Assembly: GCF_022376445.1 (NCBI RefSeq)
Contig: NW_025955088.1
Coordinates: 57,173-121,172, forward strand
Direction: 5' to 3'
From: Fomitopsis serialis
Taxonomy: Eukaryota > Basidiomycota > Agaricomycetes > Polyporales > Fomitopsidaceae
Length of the DNA stretch: 64,000 nt
Position numbers and translations under genes: made by a program
Notes under the pieces: model-generated
What the model saw: only the letters and a program-made list of their open reading frames with translations
Databases searched by the model: none
What the model was told of the DNA's origin: nothing
Shown: positions 23,818-33,671 of the stretch, piece after piece
Layout: each line of letters begins with the position of its first letter
Numbering within the stretch: the stretch's first letter is position 1

Positions 23818-25518
23818 ATGCACCGAGCTCTAGCTGTCCCCGAGCTCCTCTTCCTGATAGTCAACGAGGCCAATAGCGACGACGACGAGGGACCACCCCG
23901 TGTTTCCGTTCTATCGACGCTTCTCGCTCTGGCGCTTACAAGCCGTGCGTTCCTGGACCCCGCTTTGAATCTCATATGGAGTGCTCAGAGCAGCTTGGGC
24001 CACCTAGTCCAGTGCCTGCCTACCGACCTCTGGACGGTATCGGGCGACGAACATCTGGTATGTGAAGGTTCTCCGTATCTCTTACGAAACTACATTATTC
24101 CCGATTGCTCACAGATCCTCAAAGAACCGACGAGACCCACGACACACCAGGACTGGGAGCGTTTCGATTTCTACGCTCGACGTGTTCGAGAGCTAATCAG
24201 CGATTCGGACGAGCACCACTTTGCCGGACGCCCCTCCCGTGTAATCTCCGAGAGCCTCTTCTTCTGGCTCCATTCGTCAAGACCTGGCCACCTGTTGCTT
24301 CCAAACCTGTCTACCCTCAGCTGGGGGAGTAGTATACCAAGCGGGTATTACGGCTCTGTGCATCTGCTTTGTGGCCAACAGCTTTCTACGTTCCATATAG
24401 GAGGTTCGACACCGCGGTCTACCTCCGATGTCATTGCTCAAGCCCTTCTACACCTTCCGCAGCGCTCGCCTCTCGTCCGAGAGCTGAGGATCATACTTGT
24501 GGAGAATGGTACAGCCATCCAACCTGTTCAACCCATCCTTGGCGATGTGTTCGCGTCGCTGAAAAGGCTGCAGATTCTCTCGCTGCAGTCGGAGCTACCC
24601 ATGCCATTCAGTGCCTTTGCGATGTTGGCATCCTTGCCTCACCTCACGCAATTGAAGCTTGTATCCGAGGACGGCGCGATAATGACGTCTGTTCCGTTGA
24701 AGACAGGCCGTGCGGATCTCACCTTCCGTGCCCTAGAGGAAATGACTTTAACATCCTCTCCCATGGACAGCTCTGTTGACGTTCTATCATCATGTCAACT
24801 TCCCCGCCTCAAATACATATACATAAACTCGGAGATCGCCGCAGACCCGGACACTATCGTTCGTGTGCTACAACTGCTGCACGAACGGTGCTCGCATACC
24901 GTGCTGGAGGGTATCGACGTGCATAACGTAGATTACATTAGCGCCGGTGAACAAGTCAGGGAGGCCATCAGATTCACCGCAGCGACTATGCGACGTCTCT
25001 GCGACTTCCATCGTATTCGCCTCTTCGACCTCCACACGGATCTGTTGATTGTGCTTGACGACGAGGTCATCAAGCAACTAGCCATGTCGTGGCCTCGCCT
25101 CGAATTCTTGCACTTCTTGAGTGCGAATGATCACCCTTGGCACACTCCGACGGCGACGACGTTGAAAGGGCTGGTCCATCTCGCGCGATACTGCCCCTCT
25201 CTCCGGCTTCTCACTATCGACTTGAACGCGTCAGACTCCGATGTCTCGCTTCGTACGAAGCCCGGCGGTGGCATCCGCAATCAGACCCTCCGGCGCGTTA
25301 CCTTCGGCCATTCGCCTGCTCTGGGTAACACGGCGAAGATAGCGGCCTTCCTATTCGCGATCTTCCCCAACATCATATCAATCAACGACGACGACGAGGT
25401 TCCGATTGAAGAATCTTGGGACCAGGTGTTCAACACATACGAGGTTCTACAAATCGTAACTCGCTGGAAGAAGCGCACCAGTGGTGAGTGGCTGCTGTCA
25501 CTTCAATCGCGAAGTTGA
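23818..25518 (+). CDS. F-box-like/LRR-like protein 1
   Basis: This belongs to a family with six members in this window; such proteins are usually substrate adaptors of SCF ubiquitin ligases. The N-terminus MHRALAVPELLFLIV and the segment LLALALTSRAFLDPALNLIW form the F-box-like domain (about residues 3-60). The body contains family blocks DWERFDFYARRVREL, LDDEVIKQLAMSWPRLEFL and LARYCPSLRLLTIDL, which resemble degenerate leucine-rich repeats. The start at 23818 was chosen over the ATG at 23803 because MHRAL is shared by paralogs. A 57-bp GT-AG segment (24058-24114) is in frame but sits where paralogs have an intron, so it is probably spliced out. A second intron, 25484-25545, may also be used, ending the protein as Ala-Gln at 25553 (538 aa). 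Confidence 0.8.
   Translation: MHRALAVPELLFLIVNEANSDDDEGPPRVSVLSTLLALALTSRAFLDPALNLIWSAQSSLGHLVQCLPTDLWTVSGDEHLVCEGSPYLLRNYIIPDCSQILKEPTRPTTHQDWERFDFYARRVRELISDSDEHHFAGRPSRVISESLFFWLHSSRPGHLLLPNLSTLSWGSSIPSGYYGSVHLLCGQQLSTFHIGGSTPRSTSDVIAQALLHLPQRSPLVRELRIILVENGTAIQPVQPILGDVFASLKRLQILSLQSELPMPFSAFAMLASLPHLTQLKLVSEDGAIMTSVPLKTGRADLTFRALEEMTLTSSPMDSSVDVLSSCQLPRLKYIYINSEIAADPDTIVRVLQLLHERCSHTVLEGIDVHNVDYISAGEQVREAIRFTAATMRRLCDFHRIRLFDLHTDLLIVLDDEVIKQLAMSWPRLEFLHFLSANDHPWHTPTATTLKGLVHLARYCPSLRLLTIDLNASDSDVSLRTKPGGGIRNQTLRRVTFGHSPALGNTAKIAAFLFAIFPNIISINDDDEVPIEESWDQVFNTYEVLQIVTRWKKRTSGEWLLSLQSRS
24058..24114 (+). other. Probable in-frame intron of F-box gene 1
   Basis: It begins GTATGT and ends CTCACAG, 57 bp, exactly at the position of the first intron in the other five F-box genes. 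Its length is a multiple of three and it has no stop codon, so retention would add 19 residues without a frameshift. Confidence 0.7.
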
Positions 25519-25794
25519 CTGTTAATAGCTTCCGTGACTTGCTAGCCCAGTGACATTGGCGAACATGACGGGATGTCGTAAATGATAGCCCCACTCTGTG
25601 GCTCGTGTAGCGTTTGTTTGCATTGATGGCCGAGTCGTTGCATTTGATTGTAACTTGCTACTTATGAACGAAGGTGATATCCTGGAGTCGTCAATTCCTT
25701 CTGCACAGTAGTACGGTCTTTCCTATTGTCTATTCACTGCTCATAGCCATAATTTCGCCTCACGCTGGACCACTCTTGCAGGATATTCTATGCC

Positions 25795-25993
25795 ATGAAG
25801 TTGATGAGCTGCGCTCTTCGAGCCCGCACTGGCGCCTCAATCAGAGAGGCGCGAATCTGCCTCCGAGAAGTAATCAACCACGACATTGAAGTTACTGGAA
25901 GTGAAACCTGGAGGCAGGTGGAGGACAGTCTGAGGGTTCTACGGATCGTGTCTGAATGGCAAATCCACGCTCGTGAGTCGTTCCGTCAAATGT
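25795..25993 (+). pseudogene. Broken tail of an F-box family gene
   Basis: The end of this frame (ETWRQVEDSLRVLRIVSEW) aligns with the C-terminus of F-box gene 1 (ESWDQVFNTYEVLQIVTRW). Homology continues into the 3' flank, including the TTTCTAGCCCAGT acceptor region and AGCGTTTGTTT downstream. The F-box and the main body are missing, so this is a leftover from a local duplication. Confidence 0.7.
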
Positions 25994-26538
25994 GAGACCA
26001 GCCTCTGACACTTGACTTTCTAGCCCAGTAGAATCAATGAAAACGGCCAGGTGTCGTATTTGATGTGCTCGAACTGCCTTTGCGTGCAGCGTTTGTTTTC
26101 AGTAATGGTCGAGTCGTCGTGCTACAAAACATAGGCTGGTATCGCCTTTTCTCACGAGGTTTCTTCTGCACGGTGAAACATCACGATGTATCGTCGTCTT
26201 GGTCACAGCTTTGAAAATGGTATATGTACTACACAGATGATGAATGGTACGTCAACGGGCGAAAGCATGCCGCCGTCACGCTGGCGCCGCAGGAACGAGC
26301 TTTAAGTCGGAAAGCACATGAATACCTCTGCGCGGGAACGCCTCATGATCGGCCTCACAGCATAACTGAGATGCCTCAGCTTCTCTAGGTCGTTAACAGT
26401 ACATTCACGGCCTCCTGCCAACATATATCGTACACAAAGTAAATGGCAACATCGTCGTCGAAATCGCAGGTCAAGCACTGTCGCAGTGAGTTAAGATGTT
26501 GGCGAACATTCGCATGCGAGAGAGATAACGCACCTTCT
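25994..26538. other. Intergenic
   Basis: The first 120 bp repeat the 3' flank of F-box gene 1. The rest carries nothing recognisable up to the metallothionein gene. Confidence 0.4.
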
Positions 26539-26702
26539 TCACTGCTTGCCATTAGAGCAGTTCGCGCAATTGCAGGTACCTTGCTGGCAGGCGCACCCGG
26601 TACCGCTGGGGCCGCAAGCGCTGCGGACATGTGGTCAGCTATGGCAAGGAGGAGACTACTACATAGTGCTTACCCGCAGTTACTCTGGCAGGTGCAAGCC
26701 AT
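26539..26702 (-). CDS. Metallothionein-like cysteine-rich protein (36 aa)
   Basis: This two-exon gene is too short for ordinary ORF calling. Exon 1 (26674-26702) encodes MACTCQSNC plus two bases. A 53-bp GTAAGC...CCGCAG intron (26621-26673) follows, and exon 2 (26539-26620) encodes a tail with C-A-C, C-N-C and C-x-x-C spacings ending in NGKQ. The product has nine cysteines in 36 residues, with no aromatic residues, no histidine and the MACTC start seen in basidiomycete metallothioneins. Such proteins bind copper, zinc or cadmium in the cytosol. A TATATA sequence lies about 85 bp upstream. I saw no clear metal-response element. The join is inferred from splice signals and the fit of the reading frame (111 nt in total). 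Confidence 0.78.
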
Positions 26703-26783
26703 TATGTCTTCGAGGTGATTTCGTGAGTTGAGTGTACAGTAGTTGGTGGTTTGGATGAGGAACGGTTGGTAGGCTATGCACGG

Positions 26784-26792
26784 AATATATAC
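26784..26792 (-). promoter_or_regulatory. TATA box of the metallothionein gene
   Basis: GTATATATT on the minus strand, about 85 bp before the start codon at 26702. Confidence 0.5.
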
Positions 26793-27333
26793 CGCGCGGA
26801 TGCAGGATTCTTAAGTTACTCCTGACACTACATATGACGCAGTGGAGCGGCTCCAGGGGGCAAGGGATCCTGTTATTCGGACCAACTGCCTCCACATAGG
26901 GAGGACCTTGCCGATTCCCAGAATCGGACGTCGGCTCATACATCTCCCCGCAGATCGCCCGACGTGGCCACAGAACCAAGATATCCTTGACCTCAGGCGG
27001 AACAAGGATGTCTAGTTGAGGCACAGAAGTCAGTGGGCGCCCGGAATGACACACCTAAGCCCGCCTTTGTGAGCCATTCACGCGATCAGTCCTGAAGACA
27101 TACAGTCACCAAACATGGCGACTAAGTCGAAGATTTCCTTCGCCATATCGGTCTTGTGGGGGTCACAGTATGACGGCCGCGGCAATGCGTAGGGCAAAAC
27201 TGGATTATGACATTGTCCGGCCAGGCCTCACGGCAGTAATATAATGATTCTTAATACAGCGAACCCTACGTGGAGACAGTTCGTTAGCAAGGGTTCGTGT
27301 AATCCAGAGCGGTACGTGCCATCTTAGTGCAGA
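26793..27333. other. Intergenic
   Basis: A minus-strand frame (26680-27054, 124 codons) overlaps the metallothionein promoter, and its sequence matches no family I know. Nothing else was seen. Confidence 0.35.
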
Positions 27334-30300
27334 TTACGAAGCCTTCTCCGCAGACTGACTACGACCTCTACGCTTAGCCAGGAACCGCGAAAACCTCGAT
27401 GGGCGTGCCTCCGGCGCCTCAGCAGGATCGTCCTCAGCCGCACCGTTCTCTCCTGGACCTTTCTGGACAGGCTTGGACTCACGTCCACGCCCGTGTCTGT
27501 CCGGAGACTTTGTCAAGAACTCAACAATGACGTTCCAGAGGTGGTTCCCGCTCATCGCATGTTCATCCATCAAGAACGCCTGGTCCGCGACCCGCATGAG
27601 CCGCCGCGCATCCTCCGTATCCCTTCTAGCGACGATGCTGCTCGGCGGCGGAGCCTCATCCACGTCGAGTGCCCACGCCCACGCCCAGCTCCCCGTACTG
27701 ATCAGGCCCTCATGGATGCCCTTCGGTGTGCGCGCCGAGCCTTTCTTGCCCTGCTCCTGCTCCGCTTGCGCGCCGCTGTCCGGCGTGAGCACCGTCTGGA
27801 GATGCGCCATTTGCTGTAGCGCGTCGTGTGTGTGGCGCGATAGGTTCCGACGGCGCTGCTTCTCGACCGACTTGTACACCTTCGCGAACCGCCGCCCAAA
27901 CTCCTCCCGCCCGGCATAGTACCGTCGCACTACGAGCTCAGACACCTCGCCGATGAGCTCCTCAGGTAGCTGAAGCCCGGGAAGCTCCGACTCGGGCTCG
28001 AGAGGGCGGATGACGCCGCGCGTGGAGATGCGTTCTCGAATCATCGTTTCCTATCTGTTTTTAGTCAAGTGAAATGTTTTCATGTGCAGAGGGGCCTCAC
28101 CATGCCGTTGTCATATACAGACGACTCGCCCGCGCGCCTCTCGCCCTCTACACCCCCAGATTCATCGTGTCCAAGTCCAAACCGAGGTCCAGCGACGTCG
28201 CTGGACTCTGTATCGTCCCTCTCGTGTGCCGCAAATAGATGTGTGGTACGTCGATGGAAGAATGCGCTGACAGTGTACCTTCCCTGTCTTGTCTTGCTCG
28301 AACCACGCCCCGATCTGTTCGCGACACCGTCGGACGTCCCAGGGCGAGCATGTCCGTGGATCGTCGACGAAGATGAATGACTAGCGGCGATCACCGTAGA
28401 CGACGATGATGACGAAAAGTCGAAGCCCGGCGAAAGCGGCGAGGCGGGCGGGCTGCTCATGGGCGAGCTCATCAGTGGCACATCGCTCGGCGAGAGCAGC
28501 TGCGACGGCGGTGGCAGCATGCCCGTGGCGTATTTGCAGAATGTCGCTATCGCGCGATAACAGTACTTCGCAGGCGTCGTGAACGAGAAGAGGGTTGGCA
28601 GCGTGTGCCCCGCGTCTGCATGTGTCGATGGTCTGTCAGGACCTGACGTGGAGAACATGGAACATTCACCTACCATCCCAAACTTGTAGGTGCACCTTCG
28701 TCGGACCATACCGAGACTCTATACCCTCCAGCACAGGATACAGCGCCTTCGCCTCGTCCTTGATCTTGAACCTGTCTGGATACGCGGCCTTGTGCGCGCT
28801 AGTTTGTATGCTATTCAGCCATTAGCGAAGACAATGGGCTACTCCCACTCACAGGTAGACGATCTCATCTCTGATAACCTCTTTCTCACTCGCAATGATG
28901 AACAACGGCGGAAGCCCACCCAGATGCCCCATGACCGCGCTGACGAGCGGGTGCCGCAGCAGGTAGTTTGGACAGTACATCTGCACCTGCTCCTCGATCT
29001 TCAGCGTCTCGCCCTTCTCCGTGTGCAGCGTAATCGTCTGGTCGCGCACGGCGGTCGACGGTGGCGGTGGCGGCAGGTGCGCCGTGGAACCCAGGTGGAC
29101 AGTCTCGCCCGACGCAGTGCGAAACTCGTGGGACGGCCGCGCCAATCCTGCGTCGGCAGGCGATGGAAATGACGGAGATGACGGAGACGACATGACAGGC
29201 ACGGCGGAGTTGCCCAGGTGCACGACCTCGCGGATGCGCGTCCGGATACTGTGCTGCACCTCGGCGGTCAGCTCGTTCGGCGGGGGCGGCCAGAGCATGC
29301 TTGGCTTGTGGAAGGAGAGACCATATGGGGGAGGACGTCCTGCGCGAGGTGAGGAACTGTCTTCGTGTCAAGGAAAACGCGACTTACTGTGGCGTTGTTG
29401 ATGTGTACACTCGGAAAGGAATGCGTGAGGTCGCACCATGGCGAGATGAGTACAGCGCCTGCGGGTGGCGGCAGACCCGTATCACGGATTACTTGCAGCA
29501 AGGCAATGGTCAGGCCGCCGCCTGCCGAGTCGCCAGCGACGACTATATGGGCAGGGTCCACAGGGCTATGGGACGCTTCCGGTGGCGGACGTATAAGGTA
29601 GAGGTCTGTGAAACCAGTCAATCGCGCGACATGGATGTGTGCAGACGACGTACAAGCTGCGAGGAAGTCGTGAATGGCACAAGGGAAAGGGTATTGCGGC
29701 GCGAGACGATAATTTATCGCGAAGACGCGACCGCCGATCTTGCGCGCATAGCGTTCAAGACTGTATCTATACACGAGAACGTAAGGCACAATGAGTGGTA
29801 CGAGCCACCGTCGAACAGACCTTTCTTGGTCTATGCTGCCAAAGTAGTACCCCCCTGTATGGTTCATTCAGTACAGATCAACGTCGTAGAAGGAGGTAGG
29901 AACTTGGACAGTGGGCGCCTGAGTCGCCTGCGCATCCGGACATAACGGGGCGGGCGATGTTACAGTGGATCGCATACGTACCACCATGTGCATAAAGAAT
30001 ACATCGCATCTTGTCCATCTCCGGATCATAGATGGCTGGCTTGTCTTCGTCAGCGTCGGTCTCGCCACTCGGTGGTGGACGAGAACGCGACCTGTTCTCC
30101 CTCCGCTGTGATTTGCTTCGTTTCTTCGCTTCTTTCCAGTCCTTCTTCATGGTGATCCACTCTGCGTCGACCCTGTCGGTCCATTATGAGCGGGCTGGCA
30201 GCATCATATGAACGTGAGCACGCACCCCCGGACGCCGCGAACCTGCCACCACTTCGTCCCGCCAACGACCCGTTTGGTAACTTCCTCTCCGCCCAGTGCT

Positions 30301-30723
30301 TTGATGAGGTACGTAGCTGCTTCATCGCAGCTGGACATGGGCACGAGCAGTCGAACGACGCGGGTCCATGGCGGTGAAGGCGTCCGGGTGTTTGAGAACT
30401 CTTGCAGTTCCTCTACTGTATGTCTGTCCGTCATTTCAGTCTCGTAGGCAGCCTTGTCTACATACGAGACACTCACTTCGTAGCGGCTTCGAGGAAAGTC
30501 TACCGCATCATGTAGCCATGAGTGCTCTCGAATCACATTGCCTGTCACTGCGCACCTTGATGACATGGAATGCCTGGTCGTACAGCAACTCGTCACGACT
30601 CAAGTCGGTGACTCCGTCCCCGCGTTCGTCTACTATGCGCTCCAAGTAGTGCTTGACGAGAGTTTCAAGCAAGAGAGGACCAAGTCTGAGGCCGGCTTGG
30701 CCGAGAAGAGAGTTCAAAGGCAT
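27334..30723 (-). CDS. HSL-type alpha/beta hydrolase (multi-exon)
   Basis: This is a hydrolase of the hormone-sensitive-lipase class (GDXG), expected to cleave ester bonds of lipids or small esters. Exon 1 starts MPLNSLLGQAGLRLGPLLLE. Several 50-60 bp introns follow. Joining exons gives K-HTVEELQEFSNTRTPSPPW, then CILYAHGG plus GYYFGS (oxyanion HGGG), NYRLAPQYPFPCAIHD, and the nucleophile elbow GDSAGGG with its active serine. SPWCDLTHSFPS and a long low-complexity serine/proline tail come next. The last exon (27334 to about 28044) carries ISTRGVIRPLEPESELPG, GSWAWAWALDVDEAPPPSS and a basic end. Total length is roughly 700 aa. Exon boundaries in the 28-29 kb part are only approximate. The C-terminal assignment to the same gene rests on frame and strand continuity and on my memory of similar fungal proteins. 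Confidence 0.8.
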
Positions 30724-31150
30724 GTTTCGAAACTTGAAGACGAGCTCGACTCAGAGTAAACCTGGCTTCCCGGATTGCATACCCCCGTTACTTGCGCCGG
30801 ATTGTTGTGATGCCGTCAAAAGCGCCGTTCACCATGACATAGCGACCAGTCAAGATTGGATAGGTCAAGTATAAGTGCTGGTACTTACGGTCCTCCTCCT
30901 CGCACTGGCACGGACTCACGGGGCCTAAGTGTCCGCACGTGACGCCTACTTTCAGTCGTTCCAGGGACCAGCCGAGAACTTAATATTAATCGTAGCGGCG
31001 CAAGCGCCGATCCCCGACTCCTGCATGGCAGACACTGGCAGCTGCTCAGCCTGCCACAGCGGCACTAGATTTTGGTATATACTGTAAGTTATGATGCATT
31101 GTAACATTGTATCATCGGAATGCTATTGAGATTCAATTGGAGGCCCTCAC

Positions 31151-31176
31151 GCCCGCGGCGGCTTCGCCGCCCGGGC
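31151..31176. other. GC-rich perfect-type hairpin
   Basis: GCCCG and GGCGGC pair with GCCGCC and CGGGC around a TTC loop, with a single unpaired C on each side. Role unknown. Confidence 0.5.
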
Positions 31177-32332
31177 GTCTCGGGCTTCCACGACACAGTA
31201 TGTATCACAGTACATAAGTATGTAAGTGCAGGCTATCAAAAATGAGAGAAACTCTCCTGCATTTAGGAGGAGTCGTTGGATGGTCAGAGATCCAGGCGTC
31301 CAGACACAGCCAGATGCACGGAAGGATCCAACTGCCTCGAGCTGCCTCGTAGGACACTCGAGCATTGCTGCGATACCGTTTATGGGAATTTCAAGTCACG
31401 TGTTTCCCACGGAGGGAGCGGCATCGCCGGCTGCGAACGACTTATGGTCGACAAAGCCCTCCTCTCTCCCTCCGGTCGGAGTCGGGGACACCTTGGCCAC
31501 GACCACCGTCTTGTACTTATCATTCGACTCAATGTTGTCAGAGAGCGCCAGAGGGTGTATAGACATTCGAGCAACACCAATATTAGGCAGAGCTTGATGC
31601 GGCACAACGGTCGGCCCATTCATCATCATCATGGTGCCCATGATCGCCCTTCAACTTGAAGTTCGTGGCTGAAGCGCTGAAGCTTCAAGTGATCCACGGT
31701 AAGTGCTAGTATACTATACAGTATAGGCAGACTTGTGTTACGCTTCTTCGCAGGCCATGCTACTTGTGGAACGCCGTGTCGTGCATTTGGATCACAAATT
31801 AGAGGTTCTCGCTGCGGTTCAGTGACCCTTGTCCTCGCGCCACAGGCGATGTTCGACGTCGCTCTAGCTTTACCTTCATATGAGACCGACCTCCCCCACT
31901 CAAAGAGGCCGCGTAAAGTCTGCCTACGGGAGACTAGCTTTACCCTTGCCCTGGGGAAAGACATCCACTGGTTGCACGGTAAGAACATCTCATACTATAT
32001 TTCGTCCAATCGGCAGGAGATCCCGTACACTCTAAGCAGAGATGACTGGCTCAGCTCGGCGTGGCATCAAAGTTGAGCTTCTCGAGCGGCCCGAGTTTCG
32101 AGTCGTTCCTGACCTACGTAGTACACGACGCAAATGCAGCAGCATCTCCAGTGAACAGTGCCAACGATTCGGCTTTCAAAACTACGAGGTCGACGTGTGA
32201 GTATGTTTGTGCATACGTCAATCCTGAACTAAATGAACTACACTGGCACAATCGGGCGACAGGGCGGCGTTTCCATCACTACGGGTGCAGCAGGGTGCAG
32301 CGTTCTCGACGATCACAAGACAGCCACGGATG

Positions 32333-32341
32333 GGTTTGAGA
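32333..32341 (+). repeat. Target-site duplication, left
   Basis: GGTTTGAGA, identical to 33481-33489. Confidence 0.85.
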
Positions 32342-32840
32342 CAGGCTCCTATCCAGCCGTCCATAGTGTCTCGCTCGTACATGTCGAGGGGGACTTCAGC
32401 CTATATACGAAAAAATATAAAATGAGCGCTTAAATCATATTAGACGCTCTAAAGTTGACTTACTATACTGGGGAATTTTTTAGCCGAATTGACGAGGAGA
32501 ACACTATAGGACGGCTGGCCAAACTTGTCCCCGAGGCATGGCCGAAGGGGCGCTTATTGACTAGTCAAAGCGACGTACCCCTACGCTAGGTCTTATTTAC
32601 TGGAGTATCCGACTGGCGTGCGGTCGCGTATGTAATCAAGCTTGGGCGGCTGCCAAGGGCCCGCGCGATCGCAAATTGGCGAAAAGAAATCAAAAATTGA
32701 TGGGGACTCGAACCCGTGCGCTGTAAAAGACAGCCGTGCGCTATAACCACTCGACCATAGCAGCTACATAGGTTCCTCAACGGCACGCGATAAGAGTACT
32801 CTACAGCGTGTGGGCGCTATTCTCGTACGCCCTGCTGTCA
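32342..32840 (+). repeat. Left terminal inverted repeat of the MULE-like element
   Basis: Reverse complement of 32977-33480 apart from a few one- or two-base indels, for example near 32351 and 32370. Contains a tRNA-like unit on the minus strand. Confidence 0.88.
32699..32764 (-). tRNA. tRNA-like Pol III unit, probably a tRNA-Lys(UUU)-derived pseudogene (left arm)
   Basis: Read on the minus strand, TGGTCGAGTGG is a good A box and GGGTTCGAGTCCC a perfect B box and T-arm core. A TTTTT terminator follows within a few bases. The anticodon arm GCTGT-CTTTT-ACAGC has a five-base loop. Inserting AC would give GCTGT-CTTTTAC-ACAGC with a UUU anticodon, so it looks like a tRNA-Lys that lost two bases. 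The acceptor stem does not pair, so a working tRNA is unlikely. It could still be transcribed, as tRNA-derived SINE heads are. Confidence 0.5.
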
Positions 32841-32976
32841 CCTGTCAGCGCCGTCTGCGGGAAGTGCGCGGCCTGGCACATCAGCGAAGCACACAATGAA
32901 TTTTCTCGTGTCCGTGTAGGAGTTGCCTCTGACAGTTAGTCAATGACTGCTGAGTTCTTATCATCTTCGCCCCTTC

Positions 32977-33480
32977 TGACAGCAGGGCGTACGAGAATAG
33001 CGCCCACACGCTGTAGAGTACTCTTATCGCGTGCCGTTGAGGAACCTATGTAGCTGCTATGGTCGAGTGGTTATAGCGCACGGCTGTCTTTTACAGCGCA
33101 CGGGTTCGAGTCCCCATCAATTTTTGATTTCTTTTCGCCAATTTGCGATCGCGCGGGCCCTTGGCAGCCGCCCAAGCTTGATTACATACGCGACCGCACG
33201 CCAGTCGGATACTCCAGTAAATAAGACCTAGCGTAGGGGTACGTCGCTTTGACTAGTCAATAAGCGCCCCTTCGGCCATGCCTCGGGGACAAGTTTGGCC
33301 AGCCGTCCTATAGTGTTCTCCTCGTCAATTCGGCTAAAAAATTCCCCAGTATAGTAAGTCAAAACTTTAGAGCGTCTAATATGATTTAAGCGCTCATTTT
33401 ATATTTTTTCGTATATAGGCTGAAGTCCCCCTCGACATGTACGAGCGAGAACACTATGGACGGCTGGTATTAGGAGCCTG
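32977..33480 (-). repeat. Right terminal inverted repeat of the MULE-like element
   Basis: Reverse complement of the left arm. Contains the second tRNA-like unit, on the plus strand. The 66-codon open frame found in both arms is simply the repeated DNA and not evidence of a protein. Confidence 0.88.
33053..33118 (+). tRNA. tRNA-like Pol III unit, probably a tRNA-Lys(UUU)-derived pseudogene (right arm)
   Basis: Mirror copy of the unit in the left arm, identical in sequence. A box 33060-33070, B box region 33102-33114, T-run 33121-33125. The same short anticodon loop (33088-33092) and unpaired acceptor ends argue against a functional tRNA. Confidence 0.5.
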
Positions 33481-33489
33481 GGTTTGAGA
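33481..33489 (+). repeat. Target-site duplication, right
   Basis: GGTTTGAGA, identical to 32333-32341. Confidence 0.85.
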
Positions 33490-33671
33490 ATGCTCGCGGA
33501 CTGCGTGCGGATAGTGTGCGTCAGCACCGTACGGTCAGCAGTTAGCCGAATGCTCCCACCACGTTGCAGTGCAGTACCGTATAAGTAGCGATTCCCCGAC
33601 TCTACACCAATTTGATCTCACTCCAGGTGCCTTTCAGACTGCTGTCTTCGACGACCGATCACAGTTGCATC
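33490..33671. other. Upstream region of the P450 pseudogene
   Basis: Contains GTATAAGTAG at about 33579, about 90 bp before the P450 ATG, a plausible old TATA box. Confidence 0.35.

Larger units (their letters stand above)
30724..32341. other. Intergenic with weak open frames
   Basis: A minus-strand frame at 31396-31641 has a natural-looking hydrophilic composition but no recognised motif. Its continuation at 31147-31365 needs an intron across a stop. A GC-rich hairpin lies at 31151-31176. No gene is called. Confidence 0.35.
32342..33480. mobile_element. Non-autonomous Mutator-like (MULE) element with long inverted repeats
   Basis: The element starts CAGGCTCCTA and ends with its reverse complement TAGGAGCCTG. 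Arms of about 500 bp (32342-32840 and 32977-33480) are nearly perfect inverted copies around a 136-bp unique centre. Immediately outside lies the direct repeat GGTTTGAGA (32333-32341 and 33481-33489), a 9-bp target-site duplication. Long terminal inverted repeats with a 9-bp duplication are the mark of Mutator-like transposons. No transposase frame fits, so it must have been mobilised by an enzyme encoded elsewhere. The few mismatches between the arms suggest recent arrival or gene conversion between arms. Confidence 0.85.

Noticed and set aside
28082..28709. Plus-strand frames within 27.3-30.7 kb
   Set aside because: They oppose the multi-exon alpha/beta hydrolase and show no motif; treated as antisense shadows.
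31396..31641. Possible small gene on the minus strand with natural-looking composition
   Set aside because: No recognisable motif, no good splice continuation and no second copy; evidence is too weak to call.
32586..32786. 66-codon frame MPLRNLCSCYGR... found twice (also 33031-33231 on the other strand)
   Set aside because: Identical because it lies in the inverted repeat of the MULE-like element; it runs through the tRNA-like unit and is not a protein gene.
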